From: Calliphora vicina
Lineage: Eukaryota > Arthropoda > Insecta > Diptera > Calliphoridae
Assembly (NCBI RefSeq): GCF_958450345.1
Contig: NC_088783.1
Coordinates: forward strand, 13,891,701 to 13,955,700
Length of the DNA stretch: 64,000 nucleotides
Direction of reading: 5' to 3'
Below are positions 45,583-58,341 of this stretch, one piece after another. Every line of letters starts with the position of its first letter. The stretch's first letter is position 1. Position numbers and translations under genes: made by a program. Under the pieces are notes generated by a model that saw nothing but the letters and a program-made list of their open reading frames with translations, was not told the origin of the DNA and searched no databases.

Positions 45583-47742
45583 TTTTTTCTTACTTTTTAT
45601 AATAAACTAGCCTTGGTTAAATAAAAATGCAATTGTTTTGATTTGTAATTTATACAGAAAAAAGCGTGCCTGAATGAATTAAATGATTTCGCAAATTTTT
45701 GCTTTTTTTCCTTGAGTGTAACTCTCCATTAGACAAAACCCCAGTTCTATTGGCGACTCAATATATGGCACAAACAAACATTCAAATATGGCGACAAAAT
45801 ATTCTAGTTTAAACTATTTGCTTTTTTTTTTTGGCAATTGTCGGCAAAATATTAATTGCGTATTTTATTTATACCAGTACATGTAATATTTTATTTTAAT
45901 ACGAATATCTATTCAAACGAATAAATGTTTGTGTGTTAGGAGTGTGTGTGTATTCAAGAGTACATATTATTTTATTTTGTATATTTATTTATTTTTTTAT
46001 ATTTTATTTTATTGTAAAATATAGATATTTAGGTTAACATATGCAATTGTGCCTTTTGTTTGCTATAAATGTACGAATGACTCTATAAAATACATTTTTT
46101 AAATAATTTAATAACAATTTTTAGAAACATTTTTTTAGCTAAAGGTCATTTAAATTTTATTTGTTGGCATGTAGAAAAGAATTTTAAATAGCATTTGCAT
46201 AGAAATTTCTGTGAATTTTTTATAAAATCTGCATACAATTTAAATATTGAGAATTCGTTTAAAAAAAAACCTATTAAAATTTAAGGTGTTGAAAGTGTGG
46301 GTTGTATAAATAACAGGAGTTACCTTACGATTAATATTTAAACCGGTTCGTCAGATTGAAAGTTAACTGATCGTAATATTGAAATTTTAAAATAAATTAT
46401 TGAAATTTTAAACGAAATATTTTTTTGCTCAGTTACTCAGAGTAGGGTATTATATGGTCGGACTTGACTTTCTTACTTATTTCTCTACATGATTACTAGA
46501 AAACTTAGACACACGCTGCTAAAAGCTCTTTTGTGAAATGTGAATTTTTAAAAATGAATTCGAAAATATTTATTATTTTCAAGAAATTCAATTTTATATC
46601 GTAATATAAACATTAAACTTCTCACACTCTGGCAAACACCTAAACCAACTAATACTACTGCTGCCCACATATTCTTGAGAGTCATATTGTTAATGTTTTT
46701 CGACATTTATTAGGAAAATTTGTAATTCAAAGCTTTTTCGATTCCATTGAAATCGATGGAAGCTTAAAATATGCTGCCAGTAACAAATAACTGAAATACA
46801 TTCATGAATAGTAAATGAGGAAACTAAAATGAAACGAAATAAAAATAGAAAAATAAAGTTATTAACATGAATATTTTAAATCCTCTACTAACAATAAAAA
46901 CAAACCATCCCAAGCTCTGTCAATTGTTTGTATGGGCCATTTTTGTCTTCTTTATTTTACAGAAGGGTGTAGGTAAGGTCTTCTTTATATGGGTTTCTAC
47001 GATGGCCAGAATTGTGTATTTATTCTTTTGTTTTTTTCTCTAACATTTACTTGGGTTTAAAGCTGTTCAGTGTGCGAGTGATTCAGTCTCTGGCTGCGTT
47101 AAGTAGCTTAAAATATGCCCACTTTAACTATTTTTCAATTAGAAATCAATAATGCTACTGTAACATGGACAGACATAAAAGCATATGTACGTTCATAATC
47201 ACTTGTTTATGGAAGCTTATATTTTTTTTGCTTTTTTATTTTATTAGGGTCACCTTAACAGCAACCGCCTCCAATAGCAGTTCTAGCTTAAAATAAATAA
47301 ATAAAACAGCCAACGCTCGTGGGAGTCTTAAATTAAAGAAGCCATCTCCATCCCCTCAACAAAGGAGCACATACAATTGCCCATATGCAACACGATAATA
47401 GTTGCGGTTAGTGGTCAAACATTTAAGAGACTCTTTTATCAAACACACACAAACTATTCACCATCGACCACCGACTATTCAATCTCATTTAAAATGACCA
47501 AGAAGCAGATAAAACTTTAGTACAATTATTTGTTCAAATTTTCGTAATATTTATGCAGAAGACTCACACCAAGGCTCTAACTGCTACTAAGACTAACATC
47601 AGCATGACCACCACTTTAGAAATACATGCGAGAGTACTGCCAGAGTAACTAAATAAATTTGTTCTTAGGAGGGGGGTAAATAACTAAGTATTGGATGGTG
47701 GAAAATCTAGTTACGAAGGAAATATGTACATCAGTATGAAAA
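45583..47742. other. Spacer; small family X end fragment
   Basis: AT-rich spacer. At 46440-46480, GTAGGGTATTATATGGTCGG followed by ACTTGACTTTCTTACTT matches the hairpin end of family X, with one hairpin arm lost. No gene recognised. Confidence 0.5.
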
Positions 47743-49776
47743 GAACTGAACTAGAACTGAACTAGAACTGAACTAGAACTGAACTAGAACTGAACTTGAA
47801 CTGAACTTGAACTGAACTAGAACTGAACTAGAACTGAACTAGAACTGAACTAGAACTGAACTAGAACTGAACTAGAACTGAACTAGAACTGAACTAGAAC
47901 TGAACTAGAACTGAACTAGAACTGAACTAGAACTGAACTAGAACTGAACTAGAACTGAACTAGAACTGAACTAGAACTGAACTAGAACTGAACTAGAACT
48001 GAACTAGAACTGAACTAGAACTGAACTAGAACTGAACTAGAACTGAACTAGAACTGAACTAGAACTGAACTAGAACTGAACTAGAACTGAACTAGAACTG
48101 AACTAGAACTGAACTAGAACTGAACTAGAACTGAACTAGAACTGAACTAGAACTGAACTAGAACTGAACTAGAACTGAACTAGAACTGAACTAGAACTGA
48201 ACTAGAACTGAACTAGAACTGAACTAGAACTGAACTAGAACTGAACTAGAACTGAACTAGAACTGAACTAGAACTGAACTAGAACTGAACTAGAACTGAA
48301 CTAGAACTGAACTAGAACTGAACTAGAACTGAACTAGAACTAGAACTGAACTAGAACTAGAACTGAACTAGAACTGAACTAGAACTGAACTAGAACTGAA
48401 CTAGAACTGAACTAGAACTGAACTAGAACTGAACTAGAACTGAACTAGAACTGAACTAGAACTGAACTAGAACTGAACTAGAACTGAACTAGAACTGAAC
48501 TAGAACTGAACTAGAACTGAACTAGAACTGAACTAGAACTGAACTAGAACTGAACTAGAACTGAACTAGAACTGAACTAGAACTGAACTAGAACTGAACT
48601 AGAACTGAACTAGAACTGAACTAGAACTGAACTAGAACTGAACTAGAACTGAACTAGAACTGAACTAGAACTGAACTAGAACTGAACTAGAACTGAACTA
48701 GAACTGAACTAGAACTGAACTAGAACTGAACTAGAACTGAACTAGAACTGAACTAGAACTGAACTAGAACTGAACTAGAACTGAACTAGAACTGAACTAG
48801 AACTGAACTAGAACTGAACTAGAACTGAACTAGAACTGAACTAGAACTGAACTAGAACTGAACTAGAACTGAACTAGAACTGAACTAGAACTGAACTAGA
48901 ACTGAACTAGAACTGAACTAGAACTGAACTAGAACTGAACTAGAACTGAACTAGAACTGAACTAGAACTGAACTAGAACTGAACTAGAACTGAACTAGAA
49001 CTGAACTAGAACTGAACTAGAACTGAACTAGAACTGAACTAGAACTGAACTAGAACTGAACTAGAACTGAACTAGAACTGAACTAGAACTGAACTAGAAC
49101 TGAACTAGAACTGAACTAGAACTAGAACTGAACTAGAACTGAACTAGAACTGAACTAGAACAGAACTAGAACTGAACTAGAACTGAACTAGAACTGAACT
49201 AGAACTGAACTAGAACTGAACTAAAACTGAACTAGAACTGAACTAGAACTGAACTAGAACTGAACTAGAACTGAACTAGAACTGAACTAGAACTGAACTA
49301 GAACTGAACTAGAACTGAACTAGAACTGAACTAGAACTGAACTAGAACTGAACTAGAACTGAACTAGAACTGAACTAGAACTGAACTAGAACTGAACTAG
49401 AACTGAACTAGAACTGAACTAGAACTGAACTAGAACTGAACTAGAACTGAACTAGAACTGAACTAGAACTGAACTAGAACTGAACTAGAACTGAACTAGA
49501 ACTGAACTAGAACTGAACTAGAACTGAACTAGAACTGAACTAGAACTGAACTAGAACTGAACTAGAACTGAACTAGAACTGAACTAGAACTGAACTAGAA
49601 CTGAACTAGAACTGAACTAGAACTGAACTAGAACTGAACTAGAACTGAACTAGAACTGAACTAGAACTGAACTAGAACTGAACTAGAACTGAACTAGAAC
49701 TGAACTAGAACTGAACTAGAACTGAACTAGAACTGAACTAGAACTGAACTAGAACTGAACTAGAACTGAACTAGAA
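47743..49776. repeat. 11-bp tandem array (GAACTGAACTA)n, array 2
   Basis: About 2.03 kb, roughly 185 copies of the same 11-mer as array 1, in the same orientation. Unlike array 1 it has variants: GAACTGAACTT units near 47795, single-base variants near 49161 (GAACAG) and 49223 (CTAAAACTG). Register slips, where a GAACTA half-unit is repeated without its GAACT partner, occur near 48340, 48355 and 49120. This shows the 11-mer behaves as a 5 + 6 composite. Confidence 0.95.
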
Positions 49777-51595
49777 TATAGGGGGAAAAGTCCTTCCCCT
49801 ACCCAATACGATAAAACAAAAATATTATCATTTTTGTTAATTTTTTTTTGCGGTAGCAAGCGGTAGTACTTATCTTAGTTGCTTGTTAAAATTTATACAA
49901 AAAAAAAAACACAAAACCAACCAAGATCTATATAAAACAAATGCAGATACAATTTCTTATGTGTGTAAATGTGTGTGCGTATCTTACTTATCAATTGTAA
50001 GAGTGTGTATATGAGTTTATAATACAATTTTCTACTATTCTAACACTACAACTCGTATAAGTTCTTTATATTTATTGTAAATGTTCTTTTTTCCCCCAAA
50101 AAAAGTAAAAACTGAAAACGTATGTGTGTGTAGACTTCTTAACCTTATGTTTTTTACCACAAAAAAAAGAAACCATTTTCCCTATCCCCATTTCCACACA
50201 TAATTCTGATTCGTATTCCAACATTTATTACCCCTTGAACAAGTTCCTGAATGTTTGAGTTTGTGTCTTAACCACCTTCTGCCACATTTATAGTAGTTGT
50301 AAATAGTGTGTGGATGTATGTGTTTGTATGTATGTAATCCTTGTGTTTCATCTTCTTTTGTATGTTTGGATGTTGCAACAAGAAGCCATGTTCATATTTC
50401 GTTTATTTATGTGGCAGTTGGGTTTTACAAGTTTTAGTCTTGGTTTATAGTGTTTATTTCAATTTTCTTGATATTATTTTTTATTTTTATTTCGATTCTA
50501 CTTCTATTTTTTTCGTTCTAGTGGCACACTGGGGCATAGTAAATGATTAAATGTATCAGCGACTTCGTAATTTTTCAAATATTGTTGGAGGTGTGGAATT
50601 ATTGAATCATAGTAGATTAGGCTTAGGCTGACTTATATGATTTTGTAAATCGGAACATATATTTAGCAGCATGTAGGAAATGTTCATTATCTAATTTTGA
50701 AATATTAGCTTTACTGATGTTCCAAATTCGTACTGATCAGTTCAATAGTTCGGAATTTCTATCACCATTTATTTCTCCCATCATCCCCATAGTGCTTCCT
50801 TCGTTTCCTTGTCTTTGCCTTTACAACATATTGTTGTTGTGCGTGTATCTGTGCAATTTTTATTTCATATACAAACAAACAAATTCATACATATATGTAG
50901 GTATCTGTGTGTCTGAATGTTTAAATGGTTGGTTGGGGAGAATCCAAGTTGTCGTTACGACTATTAGAATTTTCTATTTTATTATATTTCTAAACCCTGT
51001 GTTCTTTGTTTTTATTTTTACTTTTGTTGCTGTTGTTGTTTTTTTATTGGATTGCTAGAATTGCTGTCTTACATTTTAAGTGTATTTAAATAAATTATTA
51101 ACAATCAAATAATTTAATACACTCGTTAAATGGCTTTAAACGCAACTCAACCAAACCAAACCAAAAAAAGGTAGCACGAGTCGAGTCGTAGACAACAATT
51201 TAACGATTCACACACAATTTCAACGGCAGGCTACAAGCGTCTGTCTATTCGCTTAAATTGGTGGCAAAATTGCGGTACTTTTTTTTTTTTTTTTTGCTCT
51301 TCTTGTTCATTATTTATTAAGATCCGCTTTAAATTTGTTTATAATATAATAAATTTGCCAGCAAATATATAATAGAATAAGGAAAAGATTATAATACAAT
51401 ATTTTTAAGAAACTTTAAAAAGAAATTTTGTGGTTTTACAGGGAAAACCGTAATAGAGGAGGGAATTTAAATATTAGGATAGAAAGCGAACAAGAAACAT
51501 TTGTCATTAAAATTCGCATGATAAATTTTAACAAAACAAATTAGAGTGTTATATATGTAGCTGAGTCGAATTGTCCATACCTTAATATATTTTTT
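49777..51595. other. Spacer, no gene recognised
   Basis: TG/CA-rich and TTG-rich simple sequence. The longest frame (about 50717-51058) is hydrophobic and low-complexity. Confidence 0.5.
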
Positions 51596-51596
51596 T

Positions 51597-52500
51597 TTAT
51601 TCTCACTTAGTTATTGAACACTATAGTGTAAACAAGAATGTGTTCTTGCTTCGAAAATGTCGTATTTTGTACCAACAAAGCGTCATATGCAGGAAGTTTC
51701 GCTTTATTTCTTTAATTTGAAAAAAAGTGCCGCTGAAGCTTATGGTGAAAGTGTTCCCTCTGTTTGAACATGCAAAAGATAGTTTGAACGTTTCAGAAGT
51801 GCTGATTTTAATATGAAAGGCAAAGATCGCTCAGGCCAGCAAAAAAAGTTTGAAGACCAAGAACTGGAGGCATTACTCCATGAAGATTTCTGTCAAACTC
51901 AACAAGAGCTTGAAAGATCATTTGGAGTTACTCAGTCAGCAATTTCAAAATGTTTGCAAGCAGCAGGATTCATCCAAAAGCAAAGAAATGGGGAATATGC
52001 GAATTGAAGCTGAGCGACATTAAAAGACGATTTTGCATTTCCGAAATAATGTTTGAACGCTATAAAAGAAAATAATGTTTGCACTTGCGATGAAATTGGA
52101 TCCATTAAGATAAGCCGAAGCGTAAGAGATCATATGTGAAGCCCGGCCAACTGATTCATTTGAAGCGAGCATTGGCCGAAAAACGGCCAGAGTATGCGGC
52201 CAGACATAAAACCGTAATTTTCCGTCATAACAACGCTCTGCCATATTTAGAATGAAGTGGTTGTGAAGTTTTGCTTCACCCTCTCTATAGTCCAGACCTA
52301 GCCCCGTCCGACTTCTATTTGCTTCGATCGATGGAGATCGCTCTCTCTGGGCTACGCTTTACTTTGGAACAGAGTATTCGAAATTGGCTTGATTCGTTCT
52401 TGACCTCAAAAGATGAGCAGTTCTTTTGGCTCGGAATCCATATGTTGCCTGAAAGAAGTTAAAAGTTAGTAGCTAACAATGGCCAGTAGTTTGAATAAAT
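51597..52500 (+). mobile_element. Mariner, decayed, first of a head-to-tail pair
   Basis: Begins ATTCTCACTTAGTTATTG and retains a transposase with its first two thirds. At 52500 its 3' end is replaced by the start of the next mariner, without the closing inverted repeat. Confidence 0.75.
51655..52462 (+). pseudogene. Mariner transposase pseudogene
   Basis: Best-preserved transposase in the window. MSYFVPTKRHMQEVSLYFFN (from about 51658) gives the N-terminal helices. After a gap, KGKDRSGQQKKFEDQELEAL and SFGVTQSAISKCLQAAGFIQ (51813-51977) give the second helix-turn-helix and linker. Beyond 52100, frameshifted pieces include IRLKRALAEKRPEYAARHK-like sequence and HNNALPY (about 52226). Then LHPLYSPDLAPSDFYLLRSM (52272-52331) supplies the third catalytic Asp, followed by WLDSFLTSKDEQFFWLGIHM and LPER. 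The first catalytic block (VTGDEKW in relatives) is deleted. Family: D,D34D mariner, irritans-like by sequence. Confidence 0.8.
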
Positions 52501-52502
52501 TT

Positions 52503-53357
52503 GTATTCTCACTTAGTTAATCAACATTATAGAGTAAACAACAAAGCTTTTTTTTGCTTCGAAAATTTCGAATTTTGTATTAACAAAGCGTCATATGTGG
52601 GAAGTTTTGCTTTACTTCTTTAATTTTACAAAACACACCGATTGCTCACCAAAGCTTATGCTGTATGCCTTTCATTTCCATTACTCCATGAAGCAGCAGG
52701 ATTCATCCAAAAGCAGGGAAATTTTGTACCGTACGAAGTGAGGCCGAGAGACCTTGAAAGACGATATAGCATGCCCGAAATGAAGCTTGAATCATTAAAT
52801 GCTATGAAAAATGTATCCATTACGATAACCCGAAGCTTAAGGGATCGTATGTGAAGCCTATTTATGACGCTAAGGTAATTCTCCGTATTTGGAGTGAGCA
52901 TCCAAACCTGAACCGAAAGCAACTGATTCGTTTGAAGCTAGCAATGGCCGAAAAACGCCCAGACATGAAACCGTAATATTCCATCATGACAACTCTCCGG
53001 CACATTATGCAAAACCTGTTAAAAGGTATTTAGAATGAGGAGGTTGTGAATTTTTTCCTCACCAGCTCTATAGTCCAGACCGTGTCCCGTCCGGTTACTA
53101 TTTGTTTCGATTGATGGAGAATGCTCTCTCTGGGATACGCTTTACTTTGGAATAGAGTATCTGATATTGGCTTAATTCATTCTAGGCCTTAAAATATGAA
53201 CAGTTCTTTTGTCTCGTAATCCATATGTTGATAGAAAGATGACAAAAGGTCATGGCTAACAATAGCCAATAATTTGATAAAATTTAAATTGTACAAATGT
53301 TTCAAATTAAAAGCTAAAAATTGGAAAAAATCCCGCATTTTTAAATCATACACCAAA
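52503..53357 (+). mobile_element. Mariner, decayed, second of a head-to-tail pair
   Basis: Starts ATTCTCACTTAGTTAATC and ends with ATCCCGCATTTTTAAATCATACACC, a match to the mariner terminus on the other strand at 13132. Coding pieces include AAGFIQKQGNFVPYEVRPRD (about 52695), MTTLRHIMQNLLKG-like sequence and SPDRVPSGYYLFRLMENALS (about 53085), and an NPYVDRK-like end. The helix-turn-helix is deleted between about 52670 and 52690. It shares a boundary with the upstream mariner. Confidence 0.75.
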
Positions 53358-53364
53358 AAGACTA

Positions 53365-53702
53365 CCCAGTAAAATTTTTTGTATTTTTGGAAGCTAAAAC
53401 AGGTCGTAAGCGCTGTTGACACGCTTACTAAGAAGCCTTACCATGCAAGCAACAAATAAGATAATACTATCGATAGCATTTTTGTATTAATGTAAGCTAA
53501 AACAGGTTGTAAGTGAAATATTTAAATAATTAATGGACTTACTCATGTCGCTTACAAGAAAGCAGGTTGTATTTCGGAGTAATGCTTCCAAGTGGGAAAT
53601 CGCCATATAAAAATCATGCCTTCTGTAAGCAGGTTTGTAAGGTGTAACATACCTTTTCTCACTTACAAACCCACTGAAATGTAAGCTCCAATTTTTGCTG
53701 TG
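53365..53702. mobile_element. Candidate MITE with CCCAGTAAAA/CACAGCAAAA ends
   Basis: 338 bp between TA dinucleotides (53363-53364 and 53703-53704). The left end is CCCAGTAAAATTTTTTG; the reverse complement of the right end is CACAGCAAAAATTGGAGC. Internal AAGCTAAAACAGGTYGTAAG occurs twice (about 53391 and 53498). The inverted repeat is short and imperfect. Confidence 0.45.
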
Positions 53703-53910
53703 TATGTTTGTAATTACAAAGATAATTCCAAAAATATTTGAAGTTTTTTGATTATTTTTTATATCAAGTTCCCACTCTGAATTTTTGATGTATGGGACCT
53801 TTTGTCTTATAATTGGGGAAAATTTTAGAGAATGGAATATAACATTTTTGAAATATCCTTGGTTCAAAGATAATTTTATGGATCAATATTTTGTGTTCAT
53901 AGGAAAATAT

Positions 53911-54150
53911 TGTTACGTTTGTGGTTTATTTCCTTTAAATAAACCTAATACTTTTATAGCAGTTTAGTAGTTTAAAATTGTAACAACTCTTTATTTATTC
54001 AAATTTAAACTTGAACAGTTTAAATAGTCACAATGTGTTTTTATACAAATAAGCGTTCATAATTCACAACTTATTCAGCACACTGGAAGGCAGTTAATTT
54101 ATCTTAATTTACTTAACGATGCTTCAAATTAGACTGACTCGTTGATTTTA
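53911..54150 (+). mobile_element. Partial LTR, TGTTACG family, copy 3
   Basis: Starts TGTTACG after ATAT, and shares GGTTTATTTCCTTTAAATAA, TAGTAGTTTAAAATTGTAAC and TTTTTATACA with copy 2. Similarity fades at about 54150 with no CGTAACA end, so it is 3' truncated. Confidence 0.65.
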
Positions 54151-55190
54151 CATTTACTAAAAAAGCATTGATTTTTCAAAACTTTTGTCGGTTTTAACTC
54201 AATTCATATCTCAATATATTAGTAGTAAGCCCCGCGTAAAGATTTGTTTTGTTAATATGTATTTGCAATATTCAAACCCTTTTTTTGCACACTATTAAAC
54301 TTATTTTCTGTTAATAATACCCTTAATTCCAAAACCAATATCTGTTTAATGATTCTCACCAAAGCTTGTGGTAAAAGTCGCTATATTTACAATATACAAA
54401 CATAAGTAAATAATTTATTTAATTTATTGATTTTATTGCTTTTTTGCCCTCTTTTGTTTCAAATTTGTGCAAAAGTCTATTTTTTTTTTCATAAAAACAG
54501 CCCACAAAAGAAACAACAAAATAATTTAATTTGACCACAAATTTCAATGATAATTTCAACAATTTATCTATGTTAATTGCTAACAATAATAAAAAAAATA
54601 TACAAAATCAATAGCAAAAACAAAGCCAAACAAATAAAGATGAACGAAAAAAAATTAATTAAAAATTAACACTATAATAAAATTATCGATAAAATTTTAT
54701 GACTTTGAAGGAATTTTTTCCCACTGCATTATTATTTGGAGAAGCCACAATTATTTATAAATTCAAATCACATCAGAGCTGAGCTGAGAGCAATGAAAGT
54801 AGATAGATATTAAGAGCAAAATGTATTTAGTGTATAGAAACAATTAAGGAAATGTTTATGGGATTTAAACGTAGTCTACTTAGATATTATAGATATGATT
54901 GTTTTTTTTGTTTGTGGTTGTGGGATAAAAAGGGGAATAAAATATTCTTTAAGCTTAAATGGATTTGGAAAGGTAGCATAATGTTGGCAGTGGCAGTGAA
55001 ATGTTAAGAAATTCGTTTAAGGCTTTTAAAATTGTTTTTAAACTGTATATCTAACATGTTTCATTGTTCTTCTAGATATAAAAATGTCACTTGAGATAAT
55101 TCTTAACCAATTTTTAATTAAAATTCATAAATATTTAGCAACATATTCCCCCTATCACAGAATTCCAAACGAAATTGGAAAACTTATTAG
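54151..55190. other. Spacer, no gene recognised
   Basis: AT-rich, poly-A/T tracts; no repeat partners found. Confidence 0.5.
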
Positions 55191-55231
55191 CAAGCAGAGA
55201 AAAAACATGGTTGTGGTAAACAAAATCTAAG

Positions 55232-55510
55232 AGTGGGATTTTTTAAAATTTTTAGCTTTTATTTTAAAACATTTGTAGAAATTTATTCAAAGTATTAACC
55301 ATTGTTTACTATGACCTTTTTCCATTTTTCTGGCAACATATTCGTTCTTGACCTCAAAAGATGAGCAATTCTTTTAGCTCGGAATCCATATGTTGGCAGA
55401 AAGATGGAAGAGGTAAAAGCTAACTATGGACAATACTTTGAATAACTTTATGCAGTACAAATGTTGCAAAATAAAACCTAAAAATTCCGATTTTTTAAGG
55501 CATACACCCA
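55232..55510. mobile_element. Palindromic mariner remnant
   Basis: Two mariner 3' ends in inverted orientation. Arms of about 110-120 bp (55232-55340 and 55389-55510) share AACATTTGTA, TTATTCAAAGTATT and CATTTTTCTGGCAACATA-like blocks. The centre encodes FLTSKDEQF, the transposase C-terminus. The outer right end has the mariner terminus GGCATACACCCAA; the left outer end has lost its last bases. Confidence 0.7.
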
Positions 55511-55676
55511 ATATATAATTGCTGTAACTATATTATGTTTAGGTTACCAATCACATGATTGTGGAAAACATACATATAATTGTATATGTTTGTGGTAACC
55601 ATTTTTATGATGTAATACTTCAGCATATTGTATTGTTATCGAATTATAGTTAATCTGAGAACAACCTATTGTGATA

Positions 55677-56438
55677 TGAGGAGCCGCAGAACAAAAGTTA
55701 CTTTTTCGCGTGTTTTCAAAAATTAGAGTGTCCAAAAAACCGGCAAATTTAAAAAACCGGTTTCCGGTTTTACCGAAAAAAATGTGTTTTTGAAAAAACC
55801 GGTTTCGATTATTGTCTTTTAAAAAAACCGGTTAAGCGGTTTCGGTTTCTGTCTTCAAAAAAACCGTTTAACCGGTTTATATTAAATGTTTATTTAATGG
55901 CAATTTAGCATTTTTGAATTCTTTATGCAATTATTTTATATCTTTTCCGAAATGTTATCAAATGCTACAATTTTCTATAAAATAAATCAATATTTTTAAA
56001 AATGGTATCAAAGTTTTTCAAAAATATATTTGAACGAGCTTTAGAAAATATATTTCATTAAAACCGGTTAACCGTCTTACAAAAACCGGTTTGTCAAAAA
56101 ACCGAAAAGTTAAAAAAACCGAAACCGGTGAAGTTTACAAAGATGAAAAACCCGGTTGACCGGTTTTCGGTTTTGGATACTTTAATCAGGATTAAAAACA
56201 TTCAAAACGTGATGCCATGTATGTAATGGCATCACGTGAGAACGGCTGGTGCGATTTCGCTGATTTTTTTGTATTCGATTCGAAATTTAAAGGAGATAGT
56301 TTGTAAAGAAAAAAAATTAAAAATACCGATTAAAACTCGGAACTCGGTTACCATTTCCAGGTTCATGCCCTTTTTAAGGGGACGAAATAGACAAAACTCT
56401 TTTTCTCAAAAATTTGAAATGTGCTCTGCGGCTCCTCA
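55677..56438. mobile_element. TIR element TGAGGAGCCGC...GCGGCTCCTCA
   Basis: Ends TGAGGAGCCGCAGAACA and, inverted, TGTGCTCTGCGGCTCCTCA style, flanked by TA on both sides (55675-55676 and 56439-56440). It lies within the MITE at 55191 and itself contains the AACCGG element. A lone right end of the same family is at 58149-58167. Confidence 0.6.
55728..56181. mobile_element. AACCGG-rich TIR element
   Basis: Left AGTGTCCAAAAAACCGGC and right CCGGTTTTCGGTTTTGGATACT form imperfect inverted ends. The interior is dominated by AAACCGG and CCGGTTT motifs in both orientations. No target duplication found. A fragment of the same family is at 39636. Confidence 0.55.
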
Positions 56439-56573
56439 TATAATGATTCATCATAAACATGATTGACATAAACTTATGTTTAATTACTACAATATATATG
56501 ATTGCCATAATCAACATTCTCACTATCTACTTTAATATTGACATTTGAACGGTTGTTTTTGGAAGACCAGTGT

Positions 56574-57880
56574 GTTTAGTAGGGTATTCGATTTTTCTCT
56601 TGTTCTAATAAAACGAATATTTCGAATATGAGATTTTTACTTGTTCGAATAATTCGATCATACGTTTGAAATTAATTGAATTATTCGAATAATTTAAATT
56701 TTTTTTAAAAAAGTAAATAAAGATGTCGGTTTTTTAATATTTTATTGTTAAAGAAAAACAAAAAATAACGTTAAAGTTAACAAATCAAGTATTGATAATA
56801 TTAAAAACATTTAAAAACAAAGTCCATCATTAAATTTTCATCAGAAATATTCTGATCAGATTAACTCCCGAACAATCTACAAAACAAAACTAGCAAACCC
56901 TATAGTTTCCGTTTTGGAACTATGCTTTAAAAAAATTTGAGCTAGTTGGACATGATCCTGAATTCAAGTATTAAGAACTTTTTTATGTCGTTATGTAACT
57001 AATTCTTTAGTAAATTAGTTATTCACTATTTCTAAATTATTTATAACAAATTGTATTATACATCAAGCTCTATCAACGTTGCCGAATCTTTGCTTAATAA
57101 AGTGGTCTTGGGGAATTACACAATAAAGGAAATCTGTCCAAAGTTTGATATCATTATCAGTGAACATGGCTAATTTGAAGTCAGGCAGTGCATGATTGAC
57201 GGATTTACAAATACGGAAAAAGTTTATTACCATGTTAGACAAAGATGTTCAACAATGTTCAAAATCATGTGTAAGACGAACTCCATGATTTTCTTGCAGC
57301 AAAACGTTAGTTTGCAATATTTGTGTTTATCATTCGATTTATTAAATATTTTGCAACACTTACGTACGCGGTCACTTATATATATTTTTTAAGATCATGG
57401 CCTTCGTCTATTTCAAAGTAATCGCTATAAATGTGATCCTCAATATCACTTTCGACGACTGTTTCAAAATCACATTCAACACCACTTTAATCTAAGTTAA
57501 TATTTAGATTACTAATTGCGATTCTTCTAATATTTCGCCAGCTAAATAACAAATATTTTATTCCATACCATTTATTTTCATTGGTTCAAGTCCTAAGTTA
57601 AAAATTTTTGAAAGATTTGTTTTTAGAATTGTAACTAGTTGCAGTAATATTTATTTATTTATAGAAGGAGCTATCGGAACACTCATCTACAGTGATAGAA
57701 AGTCCATTTGTCTTTAGTTATTTGTCGAATTTCAGAAACAATACAATATATGTGAGTCATTATTACTTATTTAAATTTGGAATTATGAATTAATAAATTT
57801 AAATATATATGAACATTTATTCGTATTATTCGATTATTCTAAATTGTTCGAATAATTATTCGAATGAATACCCTACTAAA
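56574..57880. mobile_element. GTTTAGTAGGGTATTC TIR element
   Basis: Inverted ends GTTTAGTAGGGTATTC (56574) and GAATACCCTACTAAAC (to about 57881), with subterminal ATTCGAATAATTCGA-like repeats. The middle (57040-57500) is less AT-rich and may be a decayed transposase, but no motif is recognisable. No target duplication seen. A partial copy is at 15465-15605. Confidence 0.6.
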
Positions 57881-57881
57881 C

Positions 57882-58265
57882 CTATATACCGACTATATTT
57901 AGAACGAAATTGTCGAACTGTGGCCGCCAAACTTTCATAATTATTTTAAAGATAGTTTCTTTTTTTCAACTGTCAAACTTGGTTTTTCCTATGGCAACAC
58001 TTTAGTACACAAATGGAGGCAAATTGACTTTTTACTTTTCGAATTTTTTAACAAATTGATTTTTTGGTATATTTATAATATTTGGGTTGAAATCTTCTAG
58101 AAAAAATCAATTTCCCAAAATTTTTAAATTTTCAAAAAAGTACCTTTTGTTCGCGGCTCCTCACTTTGCATCGAGATTTCCCACAGTTTGGCAGCTATGG
58201 GCAAAAATGGTGATAAAAGATATAAAAACTTTTAATTTTTCGACATTTTAACAATTTTGGGGTAC
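57882..58265. other. Spacer with a lone GCGGCTCCTCA terminus
   Basis: TTCGCGGCTCCTCA at 58153-58166 is an isolated end of the TGAGGAGCCGC family. Otherwise unrecognised. Confidence 0.5.
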
Positions 58266-58341
58266 TACACGCAGAGAAAAAACATGGTTGTGGTAACCAT
58301 AAACTAAGAGGAACATATTATGATCAGATTAATGCATGTAG

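Larger units (their letters stand above)
55191..56540. mobile_element. Nested CACGCAG-family MITE, copy 2 (right end lost)
   Basis: Left end CAAGCAGAGAAAAAACATGG matches the element at 58268. Family-specific interior (GGTTACCAATCACATGATTG, TTGTGGTAACCATTTTTATG) resumes at 55538-55640 and again at 56445-56530 after insertions. No right terminal repeat was found. Confidence 0.6.

Noticed and set aside
50717..51058. 113-codon hydrophobic frame resembling a membrane protein
   Set aside because: Composed of T-rich simple sequence and TTG repeats; no conserved motif and no upstream context.
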